NCBI GenBank assembly: GCA_003993805.1
Contig: RSEF01000001.1
Span: 146,797,580-146,861,579, forward strand
Origin: Himantopus leucocephalus
Lineage: Eukaryota > Chordata > Aves > Charadriiformes > Recurvirostridae
Direction of reading: 5' to 3'
Length of the DNA: 64,000 bases
The notes under the pieces are model-generated. The model was given only the letters and a program-made list of their open reading frames with translations. It ran no database searches and was not told the DNA's origin. The position numbers were made by a program, and so were the translations under genes. This document shows, piece after piece, positions 32,177 to 47,329 of the stretch. Each line of letters starts with the position of its first letter. Position 1 is the stretch's first letter.

Positions 32177-32191
32177 CCATCCATCCATCCC
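32177..32191. repeat. (TCCA)n and (AC)n short tandem repeats
   Basis: A short CATC/TCCA tetranucleotide run lies here, with a comparable one at about 44767-44780. Short (AC)n runs occur near 32393-32405 and 34640-34648. All are small microsatellites in intron 2. Confidence 0.6.
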
Positions 32192-35100
32192 AACTCTGCC
32201 TTTTTGCTGTACGGTTTCCAGGCTGCACCTGGCAGCCTGTTTCTCTTCACATTAATTTCAACCATAGCTAAAATGTCCTTAGTGGGAATATTATAATCAT
32301 ACAAGAGATTTAAAAGGATACCTGTGCACTTGCCAATTTTCTTTGATATGTGTATTTATTAAGGGATTTTGTAAGGCAAACTAAAATACAGTACACACAC
32401 ACACAGAACTGTGGGCAAAGCAGTTGCAGAAGCAAAAATGAGAGATAATGAGGCAGAACCACCTCATGGAACGACAGTGAAAATATTGGCAAGATATTTA
32501 CAGATCTGTGAAGAATCTAGTGTCTTTCTCTATACATAGTATTTTTTGGTCCATCTCCTGACTTTGGCCACATGCCAAGGGAAGAAGTTTTTTTCCCACC
32601 ATCTTGGATGGTTTATTTTGTTCTGTATACAGGGGAGAAAGGTGAGTTGAAATGCCCTTCACCCCTGACCACAGAGAGCAGAATAAACATCAGGACTGCC
32701 TGAAATACTAAAATCAATCCCACCTGAGTGTGGGCATAAAGCAGAGATCCAGGAACAGGACCAAGGGGCAAAGTGAGGAGGCAGTGATCTCATGAGGCAC
32801 TGAACATCCCTTCATCTGTGGAGCAGGGTTTTCACATCCAAGATCAAATGAGGGAGGGGACGAAAATGAGGATGAAGTCAGGACAAAGATCCACATGCTG
32901 ATCTGAGCACTGGTAACACAGATCCCAGGACAGCAGGGGAGGGTAGCAGAGCTTGCTAGAGATGGTTTATTAGTTGCCGATTCTGGGGATAGCTGGCGTT
33001 TTAGCAACCATTTCTCCTCAACCAAACTGAACAGCCTCCAACTTTCAACACAGTCCCTAGGAGACCTGAAACAGAGGTAACCCCTATGGAGGGCTCTGCT
33101 TTTGCAGCTGCAGTACTACAGATGCCTGAATTACCACTTCAAGAGCTTGCCAATGCATCTCTTCATGGCCCTGCAGGCACATCCCTGTAAGTCAGACAGC
33201 AAGGCTGAACTGCTGCTGGGACACCTCAGCTGGCCCTGGTCATTAGACAGGAGCAAGTTGTTTATCATCCTAGCTTCCTCCCTGCTCGGAGTGCAGCAGG
33301 CACTGGAGAAAGGCTGTCAAAGGCAGCTCAGTCAATCCTGTGACCAGGCAACACGGATATTGGGCCAGGGGTAGAAAGGCGGCTTTGATGCACTAGAAAA
33401 GTTCCTCTAAGCCACAGGGATCCTGTAGCTACTCCAGAAGCAATGCAGCTTACGTGCTTGTTTTCAAGGATCTGTATAATGCATAGTCCAACCATTGATG
33501 AGAAAATTCACATGATTTAGCAAGTTGCTTAAGGTTCTGGTAGGAAAGCAGGAGGTAGACTGCAGGAAGTCTTTATTGCAAGTACCTAGGTAAGACTTCT
33601 CTCTTTCCCTATCATTCTGCCTTTGGGCAAAACCAATGGTTTCCTGCATTTAAACATCATCACCTCATTAGAGTGTTAACAGCAAGGGAAATGTATCAGT
33701 CACAGGAGGCAAAAATAACGACATCAGGACACCATAGTTACCCTAAGGCTTACCGATCAAGGTCACATTTCTTGTTTTGTTGGGGAGTGATGCCTTTCAT
33801 TTATGAGTTCATCTTTCTATGGGATTTCCATGGAGTGCATCACCCTGACGCCCTAAGTGTAATCATGCACAGTAAACAGATAATTCCTTCTTCTTTAGAA
33901 GTATTCGCCACAATCCAATGTACCACTGAAATTATTATGCTTATGTCACATTTATTATTAATTGATGACAATTCTACCTACTAAGCAAACAAACAAGAAA
34001 ACCTCCAAACTTAAAAAAAACCACCCCAAACCAAACACACAAGGGCAGAGATCTCAGTAACCTCTGAAATACAGTAATTGCATGGTACCTTGCACTGATG
34101 CAATTTGCTGGAAAAATCAAATAAAGACAAAATTATTGTTCTGCTTCATCAAGCTAAAACCAACATCCTCTGAAAGTTCATCTGTCATATATAATAACTT
34201 AGCTTGCTGAGAATGCCATAGCTCCTGGTGGGAGTGTGGCAACACTGTTGGGTGCCTACGGTTGTATCTGAGACTCAGAATCATATTCTGTGGTATCAAT
34301 ATACACTTATGATCAACAAAATAAAGCTAAGAGCTACAGAGGCACTTACAGAGCCCAAGCAAGACCTGCAGATTTAGGTGTCTAAATCCTTTTTAGGACT
34401 CACATTCCCACTGATATCACTGAGCCCAAATATTACCAAGTATCTGTGGAATATATGTGAGCTACACCACTTATGGCAGTGGTATTTACAGACTGGAGCA
34501 GACACAACATGCCCTACCTGACGCAGGAGAGAGATAGAGGCAACACTGAATGGAATCAGCAGGAAAGTATTACAGATAGAGGAAAGCACAATTTTTCCCT
34601 ACTTCCAGCTGCCTGTTTCCAGAAGTACACATGCAGACACACACACAAATAAAAATAAACAAAATGGCATCAAAGGAACTCTTCTCTTACATCAAGATTT
34701 AAGCTGCTTGCCTTCAACTGGTTAACTTGAGAAAACATCGGTGCAAAAATCCAGCCTTATGATGTGACCTGGATATAAAAAGGGCATGTCACATTCCAAA
34801 AGTGAAAGCTCATCTTCAGCAAAATACCACCGAGAAGTCACGAGACAAATACTCCTGTGATTGTTAGATCCAGGTGATTACAGAATGAATCACAGAAAGA
34901 AAATGTCTCTGGAGTAAGTACAGCTAAAGCCATCTATATGTATACATTGACATAGTCTGAGGTCAAACAGTGAGTAATCAATTTCTGAAGTGGTATGTGA
35001 GTTTTCAGCTGTGGGACTATTGCTGAACGTAACAGGAATCATGCCGGTAAAATCCTATCAACATTTCACGGAAGGAGAATCCCTGCTAAGATCCACTTTT

Positions 35101-38100
35101 TGTGCCTTAAAACGCTTGTGAAAATTGTTGGATTGGCATGCTTCACATTCAGGGAATGCCTTTGTCCACAGACCCAGCTCTGGAAGAGGAAGGTAAGTCT
35201 CACACTACAAAACCTCTTCAGTTCTGAATTTGGCATTACAGGATAGTCCATATGACATGTTCATTCTTCCCTGCCTCTTTCTGCTGGGGCTGATAACAGA
35301 AACATATATTACTGTCAGCTCTGGGGTGCAGTGGGATATTTCCACATAGGTTATCTAATAGACACTGCACAAGAACAATTTTCAGGCACTATTTTATTTC
35401 ACTCCACAAACCTGGAGCTCAGAAATGAAAAGCCTTTTAAAACAGTTGACACGCTCCTGATTTACCCAGCTAACCAGAGACAGTCTACCAAGAATATATA
35501 GCCATAGCAGTCACAATGGATTGTGTAAATGGATTGGAGATGGCTTTCACGTAGGTAGTCTAAGGGCTGCTACCGATGTAGTCATGGCAGGCCAGAATTC
35601 ACTGGAGGCCATTAACCTCAGGCATTATACCTTGTGCCGAGCTCTGTATCATCTCTATGTGGCACAGAGCACCTCTGAGCAAATTACTTGAAAGCTACCT
35701 CAGATATTTCTACACAAGCCTCAGTCCCACTTGTGACTGCCAGTACCAGAGCTAAAGCCTTCCATGTGCAAATGAGTCTGTGGAAATAAATCTAAAAAAC
35801 AGTGAATCAGAAATCTTACATCTGGAAACTTCCCATTGGAATTAGAAGCCTATAGTGCAAAGTTACTTAGCACTTATGTCAACTTTGAAAATATTCAAAT
35901 AAATGTTTTAATTCTTCATATGTCCATCAAACTATTATGTTTTTCTCTGAGCTCTCTACTCTCTTTCAGATATTCCATTTCAAGTCATGACAAGCACCTC
36001 ACTGCAAGGCATCTCTTTCTGAAGTCTTCCTTCCTCCAGTGCAATAGAGCAATGGGCAGTATTTGGGGAAATTGAATTGTTTGCTTTTCTTATGACATGA
36101 AAAGATCCAGGCACCTGCTTCTTTTCTTATCACAAAACAGCGCTCACTGAAGTGAGCAAATGGAAAGGCAGAGGCTCTCGGCCTCACTGGGAGCAGGTAG
36201 CAGGGATGCTCCTCATACCTGATTCTGAGAAACTGCTCAGTTGCTTTGCATTAATGAAGACAGAGCTCTTCACTGCTGATCGGTATGTGAACTGCATAAT
36301 GTGTGCAGAGGCCTGGGACACTCCTGAATGTCGTTAAATAAAAGAGGGTATTACATCCTTAGTCATGAAATCTGCACTCCAGCATAGGGTCAGTCAAACT
36401 CCTCCTGGGTAATCTTATTTTTAATAATGATTTACGAAATCAGTGTAGCCAACTCATCTAAGACACCACATGGAACCACAAGATAAAAAATGTTTACTGA
36501 GAAGAGAAGGCAGGAGGGAAGATCTACTTAATGAAAAAAAGAAGTATTAATAATAATATTGAAATGTTCTCAACCAGTCTAGGCTTCTATTTTCAGTGAG
36601 AATGAACTGTGGCATACTCATCTCAAAACATTTATTTAAAAAAAATAAAATTGGTACTTTGTTCCTTTCTCTCTAAATATTTCTTACTTTGTTCCTTCTC
36701 TGTGATTCTGATCTTGTGCTGCAGAAATTAATGGAAGCTCAGTTATAAGAGTCAATAGGTACAGTCTCAAATACAGGGCTTGGTCAATACCTCTCTGTGT
36801 GGCCACAGAGAGGTCTCAGAATCGATTTTAATTCCTTTTTTTTTTGTTCCCCTGAGCTTGGACATTCACTTTATTTCGTAATTCTGCCAGCTTTCCCTTT
36901 AATGTATCCATAATGTTCCTTGCTTTACTGTCAGAAGGCATATGCAGGACTTGAAGAAAAAGAGCACTCTGAGTGACTAACATTAATGAGCAGACATTGA
37001 TTTATGGCTGCTAGGGAATTATACACTAAATGATACAGGGGACACAGATGAATATTGGGATTTAGAGAAATGGGATGGCTCAGGCATAGGGACAAGTGAC
37101 AACAGAAATAGTCAGGAGTTGGTGCAGATGGCACTCTGCAACAGGTCAGACACACAGACCCATATACTCACCACATCTAAGACTAATAAAATAAGATTTT
37201 CCTTCTATTTTCAAACCTTCCAGCTATTGGGAACGTCCCATTTTTTACCTCCTTACATTACCTCCTCAACTCATTTCCATACAATCTGCACAGAATACTA
37301 CTTTGAAATTAATTCCTTCCGCCTGAGTCTCACCTTCAATGCTCCCATCAGCTGATCTGTTGCATGTTTATCTCAGTCTCTTATCCCCTCCCCTTCACAC
37401 ATTCCGTCTCCCTTTGGGAACCTCCTATGTGATCTCTAACATCCCCAATACCAAAAAGGATCTGTCTTTTAACTCCAGGACATCCTTAAAGCACTTCTTG
37501 TGTGTCTTTCACCAGCAATTTTTTCAGTCATCTGTTCTTTCTATGTATAAAATGGCTGGAAGAATGGGAGAGGGAATGAGAACTCTTCACGTGCCTAGAA
37601 AATAAGTATCTTCTAGACTGTTTGGCTTACTTTTTTATCAATGCCTAACCACCTGTTGTAAGGAAATTATCAGCTCTTTGATGCAGGATGCTCACTGCAT
37701 TGCTAAGAGGAGCATCACATGGCTTTCACATAGGTTCAGAGCTCTGCTGACATAAAGCATGTTGCAGGGTGAGGACATATGGTCTTTTTCTGGTTTCTAC
37801 CACCACTAGTCATGCTGAGTAGGAGTGTTCTACAAAGTTATCCAAATCAGACTGAGCTGAGGAGCTTATTGGCCTGAATTGAATCTGTCCCTAATTATTT
37901 ATAACATTGATAAGGTAAAGATTTTATTTTATTTAAAAAAAAAAAAGTTAAAATTTGTTTTTAACAGATTGTTGTGTGCTTTATCCCACACAAAACACAC
38001 CTCAGAACTGTGACAACACCAAAATTCTCAGGCATATGGAGCCAAAGATCTGTAACATTATTCTCAGGAGTAAAGAGCCAAAGAGCTGCAAAATTCTCCC

Positions 38101-41100
38101 AGATGTTTATTTTTAGGATGGCTCCTATAACCAGACTGACCATAGGCTTTTAACACCTCAGACTGCTCCATCTGATGGGATATCACTGTCTGGAAAGTAA
38201 AATTGCTGCAGTCTGAAACCTTTATGTGCAGTGGCCACATCTGCATTTTAGTTTGACATGGGGGAGAGTATGCACATGTGTTCATGCACAAGCAATAGGC
38301 TACTTTCACATCTGGTGAAAAAGAAATTTTTACATATGCTTCTGGTTTAGCCCCATGCATGTATTCTACATGCCTCTCTTCAACAACTGCTTTAAATTGC
38401 AGTGTGAGAGTTTATAGCAGCATTCTGGCCAAAGTGTTACTGTTATTTTATTTATTATTTAGGGCTAACTCTTTATTGGACATAGTAAACAGCACAAGAA
38501 GAAAAAGCAGTCCTGATAAGACAGTTTTATAGCCTAAAACGAAGACATGAAGACAGCACACATTGGGAATGTAGTCATTAGAGGCAGCCTAACATAATGA
38601 GTATTGATCTGGTAAATTTTAATCCTAGGTTTTCCCTGACTAACTGTGCTGGTTTAAGGAAAGCATGTAGCCTCTTCTCATCTATATTTGCCCAAGTACA
38701 ACAGCGAGGGAGATAACACGTAGATGTGTTTCAAGGAAAGAGGAAGAATGAGTTTGTTTATGCCATGTGTATTAACTGAGTATTAGTTGATATTCTTTAA
38801 GAGAATGTGCCTACAATTCAGATAGTCACAGATGTGCCCAGTTGCGTTCATGCAATCCTGGGCTTTGGAGGCATAGAAGCACACAGGTAGGGGTTATCAG
38901 CTTTTGGAGGAGGGCATCATACTACTACTGTGTGCCCCTGGACAGCCCACTGCTTGCTATAACCAAAAAAATCTCAGCCCCATGACAGGTAGAAGCAGTT
39001 GCAGTGTCTCATGCTTTGGTGCATAACACCCAGGCCCTGGTGGAGAAACCCTAAGGGCCTCATACAGTCTATGGGCAGAGCACGATGCTTCAGCACAGCG
39101 GGGCACCATTTGCAGAGAGCAAATAATTCACAGTAGGCTCTTTGGGGCCCTCCTGAAACCTTGCTTCTCACCAAGGTTGAGGTACTTCACTCAGGATCCA
39201 CAGCTCAGAGCATTTTCTACCAAATAAACATATATAAACTTCCTTTGAAAATGTGTTCAAAAAATTCAGTCTTTCCTCTTAAAACACAGCCATTTTCGTG
39301 GCCCATAACAAAATGTTGAGAGACTTCATGCAGAATGAGTCCTTTCTATGATCTTCTACACCTGCCTGAGACTGAAGGGCTGCAAACTTGCACCTCCTAG
39401 GCTAGAAGGCTGTGGGTTTCTTGGGAACTGGGGTGGTATATCTCTCACTGTCTCCTATTCAGAGGGGATGGGATTCATCCTAAAGTGCAGCTATGGTCAC
39501 TTTTAAAAATATTTAACAGGTGTGGATAGCCTACCAAACCCAACAAGTTGTGCAGCGAAGCACTTAGGATACAACACTTGGAAAGAGAGAGAAAGCGCAC
39601 TCATGCACATTTATATCTTAGTGGTCGGGGCAATTATCAGGAAGAGTGACAGAAGTTCTGGCTCCCAATTCCTGTCCTTACAGCTTTTTCTGTAACAGCT
39701 ACATCAGCTGCCCCTAAGGTGAAATGGCTATAGCAATCACTTCTGTGCATCACACCAAAATGGTCAAGAGTAAAGGCTCTCCCCTCTCAGACGAGTAGCT
39801 ACATTGCAAGGTTGAAAAGCCATGTTTCCCTTGTATTTTCTCGCTGGCTTAGTGAAGTTTGAATTCTTTGCTGTAAAATGGGCCACTCAGAATCATTTAT
39901 AGTCCTTTGGATCAGATACTGAACTTTTTAAGCTGAGGGAAACTGGACCAACAATCTTCTGTATATTGTAGAGGAAGACAGGCCACCCACAGACACTGTT
40001 TTGTGTTTGTGGGGATTTTTAAGTGATCACAGATCTACCCTAAGAGTAATCCTTTTCCTGTGGAATATATGGCAGGCTCTGAGATACCTGGTCCCTACCG
40101 GGAGATGGAGGTGGAGCAGTGCCTCATCAGAGAGCCTGGATTTTGCTTAGGAGTGAATTGTGTGCTAAGTAAGGCAGCCTGGGGCAGTTCTGGGCACGCT
40201 CAGGAGCAGAACTGAGAGAATCTAAGGAAGTTTAAAACAAGAGAGTAATGCACTGCTAGCATTACAGAGCAGGTGGATCAGGGATTTCCAGGGAGTTTTG
40301 TTTGCTTGTGGACTTATTCCATCTAAGTCCTGTTTTAAAAGCTTCCGTCTTTTATTGACTCATGAAGCCTTTATGCTTCCACCCTTCCCAGCTGCTGACA
40401 AGTAGCTGAGGCATAAGGAGTAATCAATGTGTCTTCATGCCCTTGCAATACTGGAGGATTGTTGGTAGCTGGCACAGTTCAGATAAGCAGTTGGGCTGTT
40501 CTGATTTATCCCTTACAAGTAACTGAATACCTGGCGAATGGCATTTCTCTCTCATGAACCATACTGCTCAGATCTTGTATGGTTTCCAGAATCAGAGCCT
40601 TTATATTTCAGTAAATTTTGAATTTTAACTATAGACTTGGTGTTTATGACATTGGGAGGTCGCTATTTATGTCAGACATTGTGCACCCTACATGTTAGAG
40701 CTGTGTCAGACCCTGTACAACCCTGCCTGCATCATTTGGGGGGCCCTTCTCTGCAGACTGGTAAAATCACTCATTTCTGTGAAAGACTGTGAAATGCATA
40801 TCGGAAGTTGAACCATCAAACATATGTTTTCTGATGACTTAATCAGAGATTTATATTCATATTTGCAGAGGGGGAAAAAAAGATAATGAATCTGTCTAAT
40901 AAAACTACATATTTCTGTTTTATGTATACATATTCCTAGCTACTATATCACTGTATGTAAAAGATTTGCAGTCTATAAATGTGTATATTTATAGTAAATT
41001 AAGTGTACATGTTTTTATATATTCTATATATGAATTGCATGTTTTCTAAGACAGCCAAAACACAACAAGATTCTTAATGAGTGACCCGAGGGCATTGGCT

Positions 41101-44100
41101 TCAACCATATAGAAAAATTAAATCTAAACAGGACAGCACAATTAAATTAGGATGTCATCAAAACAGCAGTGTCTCCTGCTTTGATATCTAGGGTGTTTGA
41201 CTCTGCTTTGACATTGGTTTTTCATAAATTCCCTTTGCAGTTTATGCAGCAGCAGACCAATATTCCATGACAACAGTCAAATCCATTGATATCTCTTGAT
41301 TAAAACATTGGTTCTGAATAAAAGCAACACACCAATATGATACAGATCACTGTGGCTAACCTTCTAAATATAAAAAAAGACCAGGGAATGATCCTTAGCT
41401 TGAATGCCAAGCAGCATTCGTTAGCTTGTGTTTTACACTGCTGCATGCTTGCAGCCTTTCTGACTTGCTTTGGGGGGAGCTGGCTGCAGGAAGCTCAGAA
41501 AGATCCAGGGAAGGAGCAAACAGCTAAGCAGCCTAGATAATCAGGGGGGCTGCTGGAGCTTGCGGTCTAGCCCCATTTGTCTAGAAGCCTAGACATAACC
41601 TAACTACCCATGCAATTTCCCCAGCCTCCTCATGTTCTGGAAAGAACCTGAAATTAAAGAAAGAGGGGAAGAAGGACAAGTTCCACAGCCCTCTTTACCA
41701 GCAGTTTTAAAAGAAACACAATTAAAAGGATCCTTGCGTAATTGTATTACAAAGTTTTCTACATGAAAACATCCATACCTAGGGCAGGAGCTGAACATAA
41801 TTTCCTTAGCTACATTTTTGTAGTTGAAGAAAAATTAAAAAAACAAACCAACCCGATACCCTGTGGGTAAGGATCCTCATGTAGCATCTAGCTGCGCAGT
41901 GAGATGTGTGTACACAACCTCATCTGAAAACAGCATAAAGTTGTAGATGTGTTTCAAGGCAGAAGCATACCTCTTTAATAATGGACACTTGCACACCTCA
42001 AGCAAGCTATATTTAGGGAGCGCAATGGCCTGGCCACATCCAAAAACTGGCCACATAGCCTCCCTCCTCCTACAATGAACCTTCAGCCCATGGCCTACAA
42101 CAGGAATGCACCGATAGCGTGCACTTCCTTACTACATGCTGTCGTGCCTGAATGGGATTTGAGTCTCCATTGGACATGGCCCTTTGAGGTTCAGACTCTG
42201 TGGAAAGTAGCCCAGTACAGGATACTCACTGCATCTGACTTCACCGCCAGTAGTTGTCAGCAACTGAAGTCAGGCTTTGGGAAGGTTGTTAACCACTGGG
42301 GGACACATCACTGCAGCCCCACAGCCTCTCTTAGGTATGCTTTTCAACTTTTATATGTATTTAAAGGTTGTTTTTTCAACAGGTATTTGTTGCCAAGTGT
42401 CATGTCTGACAGTAAGGTTGACTTCTGCAGACAATTCCTCTTCTTAGCACGTACATAGAAGCTGCTTTTATTTATTAAGCCTGATGCCATTCATTTCACC
42501 TTTAAATGTCATTCAGTGGTTTCCATTCATGCTTTTTTAAGCATTTCATTACTGATCAACTCAAGGGCCAAATAAATAAGCAATGGGCTGAACATATGGG
42601 AAAAACTGACCCTTGCTGCCAAGGAGTTAAAGTATTAAAGTGCATAAGCCATTTCCTGTAACAGTTGTCAAGCTAATTTTCAGTAAATTACTTAGTCCAT
42701 GTGTTTATTATTCAGATATAAACCCACTGACTCGGCATGAAAATGACATTACACCACTGTAATCACAGACTAATCTTTTACAACTCCAATCACATCACCC
42801 CCAAACTGCACCCCTCTAACAAGACTTCTCTGACTTCAGAAATAGCAGCTTTTGAACAAGTTAATTCACACTGCATTGCACCAGCCGGTGATGAGGGTAA
42901 CATTAATGGGCATTGTTGCGGCACTCCTCCATGTAGCTCCATAAAAATCAGAATATTCTTTAGCAAATAATGACTTAATGGGAAAGAATGCGCTTAAAGC
43001 ATCGAACGAAATTCAATACAAAAGAAAAGCACTATCATCTTCATTGCAAACATTTTCCATGCCAAAAGATAACACGCTCCTGGAGCTCTTGGTGACAAAC
43101 TCCCCTTCTCTCCATGCGGTGCATGACAGCTAGTCTACTACCTAAAGAATTCAGCATAAAGGACATAGTAGTGCCTATAGATAAATAGTTTTCTCTATCT
43201 GATAATTTCTAGCTTATGTTTAGACTTTAAGCCGTTTGAGAAGATGAAGGTGTTAAAAAGTGGAAATAATTTAGCAACCTCTGAAGGTCAACAGCTGCTA
43301 GGAAATTTTAAATTCAAGCTGACTTTCCATCAGCCCCACGTCTCATGTTGTGATTAAGTTGTAGATTGATCCCTTGTATCATGGCATTGCACACAGTGCT
43401 GTTGAGGGAGTCTGAGCTGAATATACACTAATCTAAGATACCACTTCACCATCCCTGGTTTCTGCCAGCGAGAAAGACCATTCTTGGCTAGTTTTATAAC
43501 AGAGGTGTGCTACGCTTGCTGTTGAGGAAAGCAAAGCGAGCAGTGGAGAAAGAAAAACACATCACTCTGATTTGTCATTGGTGGTTTTTACCATTAAAAA
43601 ATACAGCATTAATGTTAATCAGGTAAAAAGTACACCATGCAGGTTTCACTTTTTATTATTTTACAGAAACCATGCTCAACTGATGTTACAATTGAAGAAG
43701 AAACAGCAAATCAGCTCATAGGACCACGAGCATTTGTTTGCTGTCAACAGAAAGACTCTCAGGGACTTCAATTAGTATTAGATTGCAGTCTTCATATTTA
43801 CATTTAAAAGTATTCCCCTATGTGTCCTTATATAAATTATTAGCCTATTTGAATTCAATAACAGCTAAGTGTAAGACAAAAAAGTAGCCATTAAGTTTCT
43901 GGAAGACAGTGATTAAAGAAAGGCATTTTTGAGAGCTGTCACTCAGGCACTTCTCTCTGGCTGTTCATCAGGGGGACAGTCCCTCAGTGCCTGGTCATTT
44001 TTTATCCAATCACTTAGTGTGTCAAGAAGAACCAGAAATCTGCTCCTCTTCTTTCAATGATTGTATGAGACAGAAAGATACAGAAAAGAAAGAATCTTTC

Positions 44101-44118
44101 ATTATAGAGTACTTCTGG

Positions 44119-44141
44119 AAAAAAAAAAAAAAAAAAAAAAA
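44119..44141. repeat. Poly(A) run next to a single-N join
   Basis: A run of 23 A residues is followed by CAAAAACC. About 20 bases on, at 44163, is a single N with near-duplicate flanks (CCAAAATAAACTTAT on both sides). The homopolymer probably broke the assembly here. No retrotransposon body was recognised upstream of the run. Confidence 0.75.
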
Positions 44142-47100
44142 CAAAAACCAAAATAAACTTATNAACCCAAAATAAACTTATTGGTGTCTAGACACTTATA
44201 TATTCACCTCTTTCTCTCCCACTATCTTCCTGAATTTTGTAATTCGCAAGAGCAAGTTAGGGAAAAGCAATAACTAATGATGAAATACTTTATCTGGATA
44301 AAACACCTTGTTCCAGCAAGTGGCATTTTTCTCTCTTTTTAGTATGCATAGCCTTTATTCCACAAATTAATCAAATAGCTTCTGTTTTCCGGTAATTCAG
44401 ACTAGTCATAAAAGTATATTTAATTACTGAATAACCAGTGGTGTAAGATAAATGGGTTCTACTCAGTTGCCTTTCCATGAAATCAGACTTTTCTGACACT
44501 TTAAAATACCCACGGTGGACTCGAAGAAAGCTATGTAACTGGTCTAAAGCAGAAAAAGCTAGAAAAATGCATGAGTAGTGGCACAACTGTCTCGATCCAC
44601 AATGTCTTTTGTGAAATGCAGGAAACAAACATTAATCCCAGACTACATGCAAAGCCAGATAGCAGATCCCTTGTTGAAACCATTGTTCCTACAGACCTCT
44701 TTTATGCTTAAAAGTTCTTGCATTAAAATACAAAGAGTGTTATAAGTTAGGTAATCATTCAACATTTCATCCATCCATCCATTTATATGATTTAGAATAT
44801 CAGTATTGTACAGTAGCCCATATCCACAAAAAGATCTCAAACAGATTAATGAATGTTAGAAATGGAAACAATTTGTATTATGATTACAATAAAGACTCAA
44901 TCCAAAAAAATCTTTATAATACTTATTAACTTCATGCAGAATAAATTTATTTTGACGTCTTAGCAGCTGTACCTCTTATTCTTTAAAAGGAAACAAATAC
45001 GCAATATAGAACTATAAGTATTTTCAATTTTTTTAAAAAGTTAACAAGACCTGGGCAACTAGAACATGGGTGTGCATCATAATGACTAATAAAAATGGTT
45101 ATCAGCTGTCAAGGTTTTGACTGCTGATGCGAAGTTCAAAACTGCATGACTTAACTCTCTAGTTCTGAACACTGAGATACAAAATAGCCTTCAAAGGAAC
45201 ATAGCCAATAACAAGAAAACCTTTCAGACCCCTCAGCAGAAGACTGAGAGCTCCAGGAGAGTTCAGAGACATGAAGTTATGAAAAAACGCTGAAGATCTG
45301 TTTATCAGTTTAAACTGCTGCAAAGTACCATCCTGCTCTGGAAAATGACTTAATAAAACAAATCAAAGATGAGAAATGGCAGATTCTTCGTCATCAAGGG
45401 TTCATAGGTGTCATGAAGCAGCAGCTTCACTTTAGGAACGCAGACAAATCACGGGACTTGGAGGGGAGCAGTGTCTGTCAAACAGCTCAGTCTGCACCAT
45501 ACAACGTTGTGCGCACCATACTTGCTCTACCTGCTCAAACACCAAGGGAGCAAAGCTGTGAATCTGTGTCCTCCTGGGTTTTTCATGAAATGGTTTTAGA
45601 CACGTACAGGGGAACAACAAAGATCTGTCTTTAAGTTTTCCTATGTACAGGGACTGCTAGTATTCCTGGTTTTATCTGAGCTACAAGAGACGAAGCAGAA
45701 GGATTCTTTTAGTGTTCCTCCCATATAAAGGGCAGGAATAAGTTCTTAATGGTTGCTACCTTGCTTAATTCAGGCAATTTCTGCCTTCATTTGGGTTCTC
45801 TAAAACTTCACTGATACTCATGCAAACACACAAAATGAATGTGAGAGCCTAATGCAAGATTACTTACTACAAACTAATGTGGACTCCAGTTCAGGAACTC
45901 AACAAGCACTTTGAAAACTATCCTGAAATTAAAACTTAAGACTTCCCTGGCCAGAGATTTTTTAACTTGTCAGTTTTCAAACCTTTGGATCTGAAAGCCA
46001 CACTAGGTTCCTCCTCACTCAGGCACAGGAAGCAGTCAAAAAACGCACTTTGTTCCAAATCTTGTAATTTGTACATGTGGTACAGGGAGAAGAAACTGAT
46101 CTTTGATCTATATTTAATTAAACATTTTTCTCATTGACATGCAAGCTTCTTCTTTTGGAACAGTTCATTCACTGGATAAGATGTGATTATGTTTTCCAGT
46201 TGTTATCAACTTTCAGAGCACTGCTAACAAAGCTCAGTACAGGAAAACATGCATTTGAGTGACCAAAGCTGATAGATACGAATGCAAATGTACGTTGGCA
46301 TCAGATTTGTTAAGGAAGGAAGCATTTTATCAGTTTTCAAAGTAAAGCCACATTCTGAGATTTAAATTGGCATAGAAGAGCCAGTTTGGGTGCAATTATA
46401 GGGATCTCCAGAAATGCTAAATATTTGCAATGAAAACTTCTCTCCCGACTCCTTTCACTCAAAGCGACAAGACATTCTGTGCTCACTTCCACAGAGATTT
46501 ACAGGACTACAGCAAGGAAAACTTGCTGTGAATAATAATGGTTGCAAAGCAGCCTCCAGTCCACAGCTTGCTTTGTGCTGCAATGGTGGTGGTGACTCTC
46601 CACAACTCAGTCCAAATTTTGGAAGAAAAGGAGGGAGTCATGGAACTGAAAAATAGAATACGGCTTTTATATTTTGTAGGGATTCTGAGAAATTGGCTCT
46701 TATTATTCAGTCAACATTCGCAGGACAAAATCTGCTGTGTGCATACCTTGAGTCCTATCTCTCTACTTTGAGGAAGAAGGTTTTACTTTCTCTAAGTTGA
46801 ATAAAAGCATAGACCTTTTCTTCAGACACTGCCATAAAGAAGACAACACCTCAGCATGGAAGTGTTAAAGATATTGTCCTCATGGCTTAAAAATTTCAGG
46901 AAAAAGTCATCTCGATTGCTTTTAGTGTGGAGCCTGGAATCCTTTTTACTACATGGAATTAGTAAAGTCTTCAGAAACAAACTGTCAGCTAAACATTATT
47001 GTGATTTGAAAAGAGGGTTTTCAAACTCTGGACCCTTATTACCTACACTGTTCTAGTCCTCTCCATGGATCAACTGATCTTCAAGACACTATCACACTGG

Positions 47101-47195
47101 AAAAGAGAATCAGAACCCAAAGACAAAAACTCTCAAACCTATAATTTGTCCAAAACATAATCAATTAATTAATGAGAAGACTTAAAAAAACTTAC

Positions 47196-47329
47196 CTTTA
47201 AAATTTGGTCTGATTCTAGCATCATACCCCGATGTCCTTCCCATCAATTTGTCCAAAAAATCTGAAGGAGACAGGGTCTGTGAGGGGGATTTTCCAGATC
47301 TTGAATCATGTTCTTTACAGAAAGTCGTC
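47196..47329 (-). CDS. GLRA2: GLRA2 exon 2: mature N-terminus
   Basis: This 134-bp exon (last base of R23, residues 24-67, first base of G68) has acceptor AG at 47331-47330 and donor GT at 47195-47194. It encodes [20 protein letters not shown] followed by [20 protein letters not shown] and PNFK. By analogy with the mammalian protein the signal peptide is cut after C27, so K28 starts the mature chain. The segment [17 protein letters not shown] is specific to alpha-2 and is the main reason for choosing GLRA2 over GLRA3. [21 protein letters not shown] is the conserved N-terminal helix region of glycine receptors. It is too short to appear as a long ORF. Confidence 0.98.
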
